Part shown: piece by piece, positions 1-5,134 of the stretch
Layout of the letters: every line of letters begins with the position of its first letter
Position numbering within the stretch: the stretch's first letter is position 1
DNA from: Methyloligella sp.
GTDB taxonomy: Bacteria > Pseudomonadota > Alphaproteobacteria > Rhizobiales > JALUTE01
DNA: 7,799 nucleotides
Direction of reading: 5' to 3'
NCBI GenBank assembly: GCA_027058255.1
Contig: JALUTE010000467.1
Coordinates: forward strand, 1-7,799
Notes under the pieces: generated by a model
What the model was told of the DNA's origin: nothing
Seen by the model: only the letters and a program-made list of their open reading frames with translations
The model's database searches: none
Position numbers and translations under genes: made by a program

Positions 1-122
1 CTCGAGCCCTGACCGGCGCGCCTGCGCGGGCCGACCGAGCGGGACGAAAATCTGCGCCTTTTGTGCAACAGCGACGAAAAAAGCTGTCGCACTCCGTGCA
101 AAGGCGGCGCAAGCGGCTGATA

Positions 123-137
123 TTAAGGCAATATTAA
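123..137. promoter_or_regulatory. Candidate CtrA-binding site upstream of the AT-hook protein gene
   Basis: The sequence is TTAA, seven bases (GGCAATA), then TTAACC. This is a perfect match to the full-length CtrA consensus TTAA-N7-TTAA known from Caulobacter and other alphaproteobacteria. It ends 99 bp before the start codon of the downstream DNA-binding protein gene. By eye, TTAA occurs only four times in the whole GC-rich window, and all four copies lie in two pairs with exactly this spacing. CtrA control is inferred; no matching -10 box was recognised. Confidence 0.55.
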
Positions 138-151
138 CCAAACGGATCGTC

Positions 152-177
152 TTCTCCTCCCCGGGTTGAGAGGAGGA
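152..177 (+). other. Leader hairpin that pairs an extra AGGAGG
   Basis: Bases 152-159 (TTCTCCTC) can pair with 170-177 (GAGGAGGA), including one G-T wobble, around a 10-base loop. The 3' arm contains AGGAGG at 171-176, a perfect Shine-Dalgarno-like hexamer. No plausible start codon lies 5-10 bases after it. The true ribosome binding site of the gene is a second AGGAGG at 226-231. This may be a leader structure or chance. Confidence 0.2.
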
Positions 178-236
178 AAATCTCACAATCCGATTGGGTC
201 GAAGCAGCAATCGAAACAGCTTGATAGGAGGTTGAC

Positions 237-968
237 ATGCAGGTTCAGAAAAGGCCGAGAGGCCGCCCGAAGGGATCCGGGATCGACGACAGCGCGCATC
301 TGATGAAGATCGCCGGTCTGATCGCCGCCAATCCGGGCATGAAGCGCACGACGGCGATCAAGGCCATCGGCATCGACAATCCGTCGCATATTCGCAGGCT
401 TCGCGACAAGTTCGCCGCCGAGGAGGCCAAGCTCATCCGCGCGGCGCGCAAGGCGATGCGCTCGGGCGGTGGCGCGGCCGCGCTGAACGGCGCAGCCGGC
501 GCAGCGGCGAGCGTGAAGGGCAAGGCGAAGACCAAGGCGGCCACAGCCAAGGCGAGCAAGGCAAAGGCGAAGGGCAGCGCCAAGGCCTCGGCACGCACCG
601 CGGCGAGCAAGGCGGCGAAGACCAAGGCCAAGGCAGGAGCCGCCACGGCCAAGGCTTCCGCCAAGACGGCGAAGGCGGCCAAGAGCAAGGCTGGGGGCAA
701 GACCGCGACCAAAGCCAAGACCCGGGCCAAGGCCAAGACCAATGGCAAGGCTCCGATGATTGGTGGCGTCGATCTCAGCGCCGCCAAATGGCTGGGCTCC
801 AATTTCGACACCGTGGTCACGTCCATGGTCGAGCAGCAGATTCAGCTCTACGAGTCGGCCGTGAAATATTCGCCGCTCGCGACGCTCCTGCGCCAGCAGG
901 CGTTCCTGACCGACATGATGCTGACCATGCTGAAAGCGCAGAAGAAGTTCTCCGGCATGGGCAAGTAG
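237..968 (+). CDS. AT-hook / histone H1-like basic protein with phasin-like C-terminal tail
   Basis: This 243-residue protein probably binds DNA and may organise the nucleoid or tether something to it. Residues 6-13 (RPRGRPKG) form an AT-hook-like core. Residues about 22-60 are predicted helical and look HTH-like, ending NPSHIRRLRDKF. Residues about 92-171 are a Lys/Ala-rich low-complexity segment like histone H1 tails. Residues about 177-243 form a non-repetitive, amphipathic helical tail that reminds me of phasins. Lys/Ala-rich tails joined to phasin domains are known in PhaF and PhaM, which connect polyhydroxyalkanoate granules to DNA. A similar role here is only inference, since the tail carries no family signature I can name with certainty. 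The start is secure: AGGAGG at 226-231 lies five bases before ATG. The gene stands alone, with a CtrA-type site upstream and a terminator downstream. Confidence 0.85.
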   Translation: MQVQKRPRGRPKGSGIDDSAHLMKIAGLIAANPGMKRTTAIKAIGIDNPSHIRRLRDKFAAEEAKLIRAARKAMRSGGGAAALNGAAGAAASVKGKAKTKAATAKASKAKAKGSAKASARTAASKAAKTKAKAGAATAKASAKTAKAAKSKAGGKTATKAKTRAKAKTNGKAPMIGGVDLSAAKWLGSNFDTVVTSMVEQQIQLYESAVKYSPLATLLRQQAFLTDMMLTMLKAQKKFSGMGK

Positions 969-1012
969 CCGCCGGCGGAGAGCGCTCGAACAGCCATCCC
1001 CGCGATGGCCGG

Positions 1013-1044
1013 CGGGCCGCCCGACCGGGCGGCCCGTCGTCTTT
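1013..1044 (+). terminator. Intrinsic terminator of the AT-hook protein gene
   Basis: A perfect 10-bp stem (1013-1022 with 1027-1036, CGGGCCGCCC paired with GGGCGGCCCG) encloses the tetraloop GACC. It is followed by the T-rich run GTCGTCTTT. It lies about 45 bases after the stop codon of the upstream plus-strand gene. It also sits in the convergent gap with coaA. Confidence 0.75.
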
Positions 1045-1128
1045 CGGCCCCGATTCGCCCCGGCTCGCAGAATGCGGCCGTTTCCCGGGAATGTGCGCAA
1101 GCCCTGCGCGGCGACGTCGCACCGCCCC

Positions 1129-1152
1129 GCCCGAGGGCTGGCCGCCTCGGGC
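1129..1152 (-). terminator. Terminator-like hairpin just after coaA
   Basis: A perfect 8-bp stem (1129-1136 with 1145-1152, GCCCGAGG paired with CCTCGGGC) has an 8-base loop. It begins one base past the coaA stop codon on the minus strand. No T-run follows in that direction, so it may act as a 3'-end stabiliser or a weak terminator rather than a classical one. Confidence 0.4.
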
Positions 1153-1153
1153 A

Positions 1154-2107
1154 TCAGACTTTTCTCAGCGCCACGCGCTCGATTCCGTGATCCGGCCCCT
1201 TGCGCAGAATGAGGTCCGCCCTCTGGCGCGTCGGCAGGATGTTCTCCTGAAGGTTTCTCAGATTGATCTCGCGCCAGATCGCGAGCGCCCGCCGCGCGGC
1301 CTCTTTCTCCTCCAGCGCCGCATAGCGGTGGAAATAGGCGTTGGGGTCGAGAAAGGCCGTCTCCCGCAGCCGCATGAACCGCTCCACGTACCAGCGCTCG
1401 ATCACATCCGGCTCGGCGTCGATATAGATCGAGAAGTCGAAAAAATCGGAGACGAACGGAACGGCCTCCCCATCGCGCGGCAGGCGCGCCGGCTGCAGCA
1501 CGTTCAGCCCCTCCACGATCAACACGTCCGGCCGGTGCACCCGGATGGTCTGCCCCGGCAACACGTCGTAGAAGAAATGCGAATAGACCGGCGCCTCGAC
1601 CTCCTCGCAGCCCCCCTTGACCTCCACCAGGAAGCGCAGGAGACGCGGCATGTCGTAGCTCTCCGGAAAGCCCTTGCGGTCCATGAGGCCACGCTTCTCC
1701 AGCACCCGGTTGGGATAGAGAAAGCCGTCGGTCGGCACCAGCGCCACCTTGGGGTGATGCGGCCAGCGCGCCAGTAGCGCCTGGAGAACGCGCGCCGTCG
1801 TGCTCTTGCCCACCGCCACGCTGCCGGCGAGCCCTATGATGAAGGGCGCCTTGCACGCCTTGTGGCCGAGAAAGCGCGAGGTCACCGCGTGCAGCTCCTG
1901 GGCCGCCGCCACATGCAGGTTGAGAAGCCGGGAGAGCGGCAGGTAGATGTCCTCGACCTCGGCCATGGAGAGCCGCTCATTGATGCCGGAGAGCTGCTCC
2001 AGATCGGCCTCGTCCAGTGTCATGGGCGTGTCGGCGCGCAGCCTTGCCCACGCCTCCCGATCGAAGCTGTGGTAGGGCGAGAACGCGATGTTTTGCCTGC
2101 GTGACAT
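1154..2107 (-). CDS. coaA: Type I pantothenate kinase (CoaA)
   Basis: This cytosolic enzyme phosphorylates pantothenate with ATP, the first and usually rate-setting step of coenzyme A synthesis. The protein has 317 residues, against 316 in E. coli CoaA, and appears collinear with it. The Walker A motif GSVAVGKS is at 95-102 with K101. The segment TDGF carries D127, YSH is at 175-177, and Y240 and R243 lie in WYVERF; these match the known ligand-binding and catalytic positions of the E. coli enzyme at the same numbers. EGLNVLQ (199-205) and QENILPTR (287-294) are also family hallmarks. The start is chosen because the N-terminus MSRRQNIAFSPYHSFDR fits the family, although no strong Shine-Dalgarno is visible. 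It follows hisE by 69 bp on the same strand, an order typical of rhizobia and relatives, so it is probably the last gene of a hisF-hisE-coaA transcript. Confidence 0.97.
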   Translation of the reverse strand: MSRRQNIAFSPYHSFDREAWARLRADTPMTLDEADLEQLSGINERLSMAEVEDIYLPLSRLLNLHVAAAQELHAVTSRFLGHKACKAPFIIGLAGSVAVGKSTTARVLQALLARWPHHPKVALVPTDGFLYPNRVLEKRGLMDRKGFPESYDMPRLLRFLVEVKGGCEEVEAPVYSHFFYDVLPGQTIRVHRPDVLIVEGLNVLQPARLPRDGEAVPFVSDFFDFSIYIDAEPDVIERWYVERFMRLRETAFLDPNAYFHRYAALEEKEAARRALAIWREINLRNLQENILPTRQRADLILRKGPDHGIERVALRKV

Positions 2108-2176
2108 GTCGCCGTCCGTGAGGAAAGGGGCTCCGCGGGCCTCACTGCACCGGCGAGACGCAGCCTTGTCCTCTAC

Positions 2177-2512
2177 TCAAGCGCGGCCTCTTGCGGCCTT
2201 CTCCTCGAGACCCGAGACGCCCATGCGCCCCGCGAGCTCCGCCATCACCGCCTCGAGCGGCACGCCGCGCAGCTCGAGAAGAACCAGCAGATGATAGATG
2301 AGGTCGGCCGCCTCGCTGCGCACCGCCGCATCGTCCTCGCCCAAGGCCGCGATCACAAGCTCCACCGCCTCCTCGCCGAGCTTCTGCGCGCAGCGCTCCG
2401 CCCCGCCATCGAGAAGCTGGCGCGTATAGGACCGATCCGCCTGCTCGCTCCGCCGCGCGGCGATGGTCTCGGCCAGCCGCGCGAGCACATCGCCCGCACC
2501 CGTCTCGCTCAT
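2177..2512 (-). CDS. hisE: Phosphoribosyl-ATP pyrophosphatase (HisE)
   Basis: HisE hydrolyses phosphoribosyl-ATP to phosphoribosyl-AMP and pyrophosphate, the second step of histidine biosynthesis in the cytosol. The product has 111 residues, normal for a stand-alone HisE not fused to HisI. It shows the all-alpha MazG-like fold signature: EE at 47-48 and E51 in GEEAVELVIAA, then E67 and D70 in EAADLIYHLLVLL. These acidic residues are the expected magnesium ligands. The start codon at 2510-2512 is supported by GAGG at 2519-2522, six bases upstream on the minus strand. The gap to hisF is 56 bp and contains a short palindrome (2541-2552, GCCCGTTCGGGC). The gap to coaA is 69 bp and contains a 6-bp hairpin (2118-2123 with 2140-2145). 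The longer in-frame reading that runs back into hisF is not needed. Confidence 0.95.
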   Translation of the reverse strand: MSETGAGDVLARLAETIAARRSEQADRSYTRQLLDGGAERCAQKLGEEAVELVIAALGEDDAAVRSEAADLIYHLLVLLELRGVPLEAVMAELAGRMGVSGLEEKAARGRA

Positions 2513-2568
2513 GGATCGCCTCGTCGTTCCAATTCCCTGCGCCCGTTCGGGCATCCACGCACCGCCGC

Positions 2569-3396
2569 TCAATAGTCGAGCCGCATCGGCAGGCCCGCCG
2601 CGGCCATGTGCCGTTTCGCTTCCTCGATCGTGTGATCGCCGAAATGGAAGATCGACGCGGCGAGCACGGCGCTCGCATGGCCCTCGCGCACGCCGTCGAC
2701 CAGATGATCCAGCGTGCCCACTCCGCCGCTCGCAATAACAGGAACCGGGACCGCGTCGGCGATGGCACGGGTCAGCGCCAGGTCGAAGCCCTCCCGCGTG
2801 CCGTCCCGGTCCATGGAGGTCAGCAGGATCTCGCCGGCCCCGAGTGCGACCACCTTGCGCGCAAAGGCGAGCGCATCGATGCCCGTCGGCTCGCGCCCGC
2901 CATGGGTGAAAATCTCCCAGCGCGGGGCGGTCTCGGCGCCGCCATCGCCATCGCCATCGCCATCGGTCCCGTCGCTCCCGGCGCCGTTCCCGTTCACGCG
3001 CTTGGCGTCGATGGCAACAACGATGCACTGATTGCCGAACTTTTCCGCCCCCTCGGCCACCAGATCCGGCCGGCGCACGGCGGCGGTGTTGATCGCCACC
3101 TTGTCCGCGCCCGCCTCGAGCAGCCGGCGCATGTCCTCCACCGCCCGCACGCCCCCGCCGACGGTGAGCGGCATGAAGCAGCGCTCGGCCGTGCGCGTGA
3201 CGATGTCGAGCATGGTGTCGCGCTTCTCATGACTGGCGGTGATGTCGAGAAAGCACAGCTCATCCGCTCCCGCCTCGTCATAGGCGGCGGCGGCCTCGAC
3301 CGGGTCTCCGGCATCGACGAGATCGACAAAATTGACCCCCTTGACGACACGGCCGTCCTTGACGTCGAGACAGGGAATGACACGGACCTTGAGCAT
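2569..3396 (-). CDS. hisF: Imidazole glycerol phosphate synthase cyclase subunit (HisF) with an Asp/Gly-rich insertion
   Basis: HisF forms the (beta-alpha)8 barrel that, with the glutaminase HisH, converts PRFAR and ammonia into imidazole glycerol phosphate and AICAR. The start MLKVRVIPCLDVKDGRVVKG is the classical N-terminus. The catalytic acids fall exactly at D11 and D130 (CIVVAIDAKR). Phosphate-binding segments are visible at TVGGGVR (78-84) and ASGGVGT (222-228). The protein has 275 residues, about 20 more than usual. The extra length lies at about 135-158, after AIDAKRV and before RWEIFTHGG, and is mostly Gly, Asp and Ser, including a DG repeat. A start 57 bases further upstream would add an unconserved extension and is rejected. 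No clear Shine-Dalgarno precedes this start. hisH, hisA and hisB, which often precede hisF, are absent upstream. Confidence 0.95.
   Translation of the reverse strand: MLKVRVIPCLDVKDGRVVKGVNFVDLVDAGDPVEAAAAYDEAGADELCFLDITASHEKRDTMLDIVTRTAERCFMPLTVGGGVRAVEDMRRLLEAGADKVAINTAAVRRPDLVAEGAEKFGNQCIVVAIDAKRVNGNGAGSDGTDGDGDGDGGAETAPRWEIFTHGGREPTGIDALAFARKVVALGAGEILLTSMDRDGTREGFDLALTRAIADAVPVPVIASGGVGTLDHLVDGVREGHASAVLAASIFHFGDHTIEEAKRHMAAAGLPMRLDY
2941..2964. repeat. Hexanucleotide tandem repeat inside hisF
   Basis: Four perfect copies of GCCATC run head to tail on the plus strand. On the coding strand they read GATGGC and encode alternating Asp-Gly within the hisF insertion. Because the unit is six bases, slippage would lengthen or shorten the loop by two residues without breaking the frame. 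Confidence 0.9.
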
Positions 3397-3538
3397 GGCG
3401 GGCCTGCGGCTTGGGCGCGCCCCGAGGGGCGTGTTGCACCGCAAAAATGGCATGGACGCCCGCCCTCGGCAAGCCCGTTCGCCGCCTCTTTCGGGTGGGC
3501 GCGGATTGCGGCGCCGGTGTGCCGAGCAGGGCCGATCG

Positions 3539-3553
3539 TTAACCCTTCGTTAA
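3539..3553. promoter_or_regulatory. Candidate CtrA-binding site upstream of hisF
   Basis: TTAA, seven bases (CCCTTCG), then TTAACC on the plus strand; the minus strand reads TTAACGAAGGGTTAAC. It is a second perfect TTAA-N7-TTAA match, 143 bp upstream of the hisF start. The half-sites are the only other TTAA tetramers in the window. If real, it could link the hisF-hisE-coaA transcript, or an RNA from the adjacent structured region, to the cell-cycle regulator. Direct evidence of binding is lacking. Confidence 0.5.
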
Positions 3554-3652
3554 CCAAATCCCCGGACCCTCGGCCCTGCGGTGACCGGAAGTCAGGCCCG
3601 CACTGCGGATCCCGATGGGCTCTTGCCGTCGCGACCCGCATCGAACCGAGGC

Positions 3653-4007
3653 CCACGAACCTCCTGCGGCCCTTCCGCCGTGAAGGGGCTCGTGGCTCGT
3701 CTCGAAGGCGTCCGGAGCCGACCGGAGGAGCATCCCTGTCTCCGAGGCTCCGGCCCGTGACCGCCGCCACTTTCCGCAGCCTGCGTCGCGGGGCCGATCA
3801 CTCTGCCCCTCTCCGGCCGCCGGCCTGGGAGCGGCGCATGTCCACGGAGAGCGGCGGGCCGGCTCGAACGATGGAGCGGCCAATGCTGAAGCGTCCTTTG
3901 ACCCTGTTTCACTCCCATGACAACCGTTGCCAGTCCCATGGGGATGAAACGCTTCGGCTGGATCGGAGCGACCCGATCGACATGATCGATCTCCTGCGCC
4001 GATCCAG
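3653..4007. ncRNA. Candidate structured RNA or long leader (five successive hairpins)
   Basis: The gap 3397-4189 has no convincing protein gene, but this part is rich in inverted repeats. I: 3653-3658 with 3690-3695, holding an inner 6-bp hairpin, 3670-3675 with 3682-3687. II: 3712-3719 with 3746-3753 (CCGGAGCC/GGCTCCGG), with inner 3723-3727/3740-3744. III: 3813-3822 with 3852-3862, 10 bp with one bulged G. IV: 3888-3893 with 3950-3955 (GAAGCG/CGCTTC), directly continued on the 3' side by 3937-3949, which pairs with 3907-3919 over 13 positions with one mismatch and one wobble. V: 3958-3966 with 3999-4007 (CTGGATCGG/CCGATCCAG), with inner 3975-3980/3986-3991. The strand of transcription is unknown. 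It could be a small RNA, a hisF leader or decayed mobile DNA. I do not recognise a known family. Confidence 0.35.
3909..3983 (-). other. Possible 24-codon leader peptide with three Trp codons
   Basis: On the minus strand AGGAG (3991-3995) lies seven bases before an ATG at 3981-3983. The reading frame gives 24 residues with three Trp near the end (SPWDWQRLSWE) and then TGA. The start codon falls in the loop of hairpin V, and the Trp codons and stop lie in hairpin IV. This resembles the layout of an attenuation leader, but the next gene downstream on this strand is hisF, more than 500 bases away, and no trp gene is seen. It may well be chance. Confidence 0.15.
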
Positions 4008-4100
4008 ATATCTCCATCCACCGAGTACTGCTTGAGTGACGCGTCGAACGCGCGCGTGGGCGCCGGCATACGCCATCGCCCCATGGGCGCGACATCAGGC

Positions 4101-4136
4101 GCGGGAGGCTGGCCCTGTCCGGCGCCAGCCTCCCGC
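4101..4136 (-). terminator. Strong hairpin after the SDR gene, probable terminator
   Basis: A perfect 13-bp GC-rich stem (4101-4113 with 4124-4136, GCGGGAGGCTGGC paired with GCCAGCCTCCCGC) has a 10-base loop. It lies about 54 bases beyond the SDR stop codon on the minus strand. No T-run follows on either strand, so termination might need Rho, or the element may serve as a 3' stabiliser. Confidence 0.5.
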
Positions 4137-4189
4137 CACCGATCCCTTCGCAAGCTCTGCATCGCGGTCCCCGACGCCTGCGCCGGACG

Positions 4190-4969
4190 CTACAGAAGCC
4201 CGGGATAGGCACCGCCGTCGATGAGGATGTTCTGGCCCGTGATGTAGCCCGCATGGGCCGAGCACAGGAACGCGCAGGCGGCGCCGAACTCCTCCGGTCG
4301 GCCGAAGCGCCCGGCCGGCGAGGATGCGGCCCGCTCCGCCGCCACGATTTCCTCCGAGAGTCCCTGTGCCTCGGCGGTCTTGCGGATGACGGACCGGAGC
4401 CGGTCCGTATCGAAGGCCCCCGGCAGCAGGCCATTGATGGTGACATTGTGCTTGACCGCCTTGCGGGCGATGACGGCGACCGCGCCCGTGAGCCCGGCCC
4501 GCGCCCCGTTGGAGAGCTCCAGCACCGGGATCGGTGCCTTCACGGCGCCCGACGTGATGTTGACGACGCGCCCGAAACCCCGCTCCATCATGCCATAGAC
4601 CGTCGCCTGGATGAGGGCGATGGGGGTGAGCATGTTCGCCTCGACGGCAGCCCGCCAGTCATCGAGCGTGAAGGTCTTGAAATCCCCCGGCGGCGGCCCG
4701 GCGGCGTTGTTCACCAGAATGTCCGGCTCCGGGCAGGCGTCCAGCACCGCCTCGCGGCCCTCGGGCGTGGTGATGTCGCAGGCGATCGCCGTGATGCGCA
4801 CGCCCGTCCTGGCGCGAATCGCATTGGCGGCCTCCTCCAGCGCCTCGGCGCCCCGCGCGCAGATCACCAGGTCCACGCCTTCGCGCGCCAGCGCCTCGGC
4901 ACAGCCCCGCCCGAGGCCCTTCGATGCCGCGCACACGATCGCCTTCTTGCCCTTGAGCCCCATATCCAT
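4190..4969 (-). CDS. SDR-family protein related to beta-ketoacyl-ACP reductases, with atypical active site
   Basis: A 259-residue short-chain dehydrogenase/reductase-like protein with a Rossmann fold. Conserved parts are the nucleotide-binding segment AASKGLGRG (14-22), CDIT (64-67), NNAAG (87-91), N112, the Ser of VVNITSG (S140) and the C-terminal GQNILIDGGAYPG. Two key residues differ. Thirteen positions after S140, where the catalytic Tyr should be, is S153; four further, R157 replaces the Lys, so YxxxK reads SNGAR. The first Gly of TGxxxGxG is Ala. A subgroup of reductase-like SDRs without the standard tetrad is known, so this is probably inherited rather than decay. The substrate is unknown and ordinary NAD(P)H reduction is doubtful. 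The start at 4969 is preferred because a G-rich Shine-Dalgarno (GGAGGGGGG) lies nine bases upstream; a start at 5005 is possible. The gene is divergent from the DUF4431-like gene. Confidence 0.88.
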   Translation of the reverse strand: MDMGLKGKKAIVCAASKGLGRGCAEALAREGVDLVICARGAEALEEAANAIRARTGVRITAIACDITTPEGREAVLDACPEPDILVNNAAGPPPGDFKTFTLDDWRAAVEANMLTPIALIQATVYGMMERGFGRVVNITSGAVKAPIPVLELSNGARAGLTGAVAVIARKAVKHNVTINGLLPGAFDTDRLRSVIRKTAEAQGLSEEIVAAERAASSPAGRFGRPEEFGAACAFLCSAHAGYITGQNILIDGGAYPGLL

Positions 4970-4988
4970 CGCAAACAGCCCCCCTCCA

Positions 4989-5012
4989 AACCGTGAATGC
5001 CCCAACCGTGAA
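4989..5012. repeat. Short direct repeat in the divergent promoter region
   Basis: The 9-mer AACCGTGAA occurs at 4989-4997 and again at 5004-5012, a 15-base period, each copy followed by (A)TGCC. It lies just upstream of the SDR gene, in the region shared with the divergent DUF4431-like gene. It could be an operator with two half-sites. Confidence 0.35.
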
Positions 5013-5055
5013 ATGCCATGACTGAAGACGCGGACATGGCTCTGTCCGGCAACAT

Positions 5056-5083
5056 TTGACCTCGATCGGGAATTATAGACAAT
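5056..5083 (+). promoter_or_regulatory. Possible sigma70-type promoter for the DUF4431-like gene
   Basis: TTGACC (5056-5061) is a good -35 box. GACAAT (5078-5083), 16 bases later, is a moderate -10 box with four of six consensus bases. The start codon lies about 50 bases downstream. The overlapping TATAGA at 5074-5079 is closer to a -10 box but only 12 bases from the -35. Confidence 0.25.
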
Positions 5084-5134
5084 GCTGGAAAGTGCCTATG
5101 AGTTTGTTCCCAATGGAGGAGAGTGCTACCGGTG

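Noticed and set aside
1..12. CTC GAG CCC TGA as the end of an upstream plus-strand gene
   Set aside because: Only three codons are visible, too little to support a gene.
43..102. Repeats GACGAAAA (twice) and GTGCAA (twice), and a 5-bp hairpin (71-75 with 86-90) in the leader
   Set aside because: All are short and uneven in spacing, within what chance would give in a promoter region.
183..1856. A 557-codon minus-strand open frame across the AT-hook gene, its terminator and coaA
   Set aside because: It runs opposite to one well-supported gene and out of frame with another, crosses a terminator, and its product is low-complexity Arg/Gly/Leu-rich with no domain. Such frames are expected in GC-rich DNA with few stop codons.
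3278..3472. Extra minus-strand frames overlapping the hisF 5' end, including a 19-residue N-terminal extension from 3453
   Set aside because: HisF proteins start at MLKVRVIPCLD; the extension is unconserved in type and its Shine-Dalgarno is poor.
3630..3660. A tRNA-like T-arm (GGTTCGATGC on the minus strand)
   Set aside because: No acceptor, D-arm or anticodon stem can be formed around it.
2608..4035. A 475-codon plus-strand open frame across hisF and the gap
   Set aside because: Most of it is antisense to hisF, which is certain. The rest has Arg/Pro-rich composition without domains.
3883..4035. A 50-codon plus-strand frame (MLKRPLTLFHSHDN...) with GGAG six bases upstream
   Set aside because: No homology is recognised, and it lies across hairpins IV and V; the Shine-Dalgarno match is short. 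It cannot be told from chance.
3539..4162. A 207-codon minus-strand frame in the gap upstream of hisF
   Set aside because: Composition (Arg, Ser, Gly, Pro) and lack of hydrophobic pattern look non-coding, and no ribosome binding site or family pattern is seen. A decayed gene cannot be excluded.
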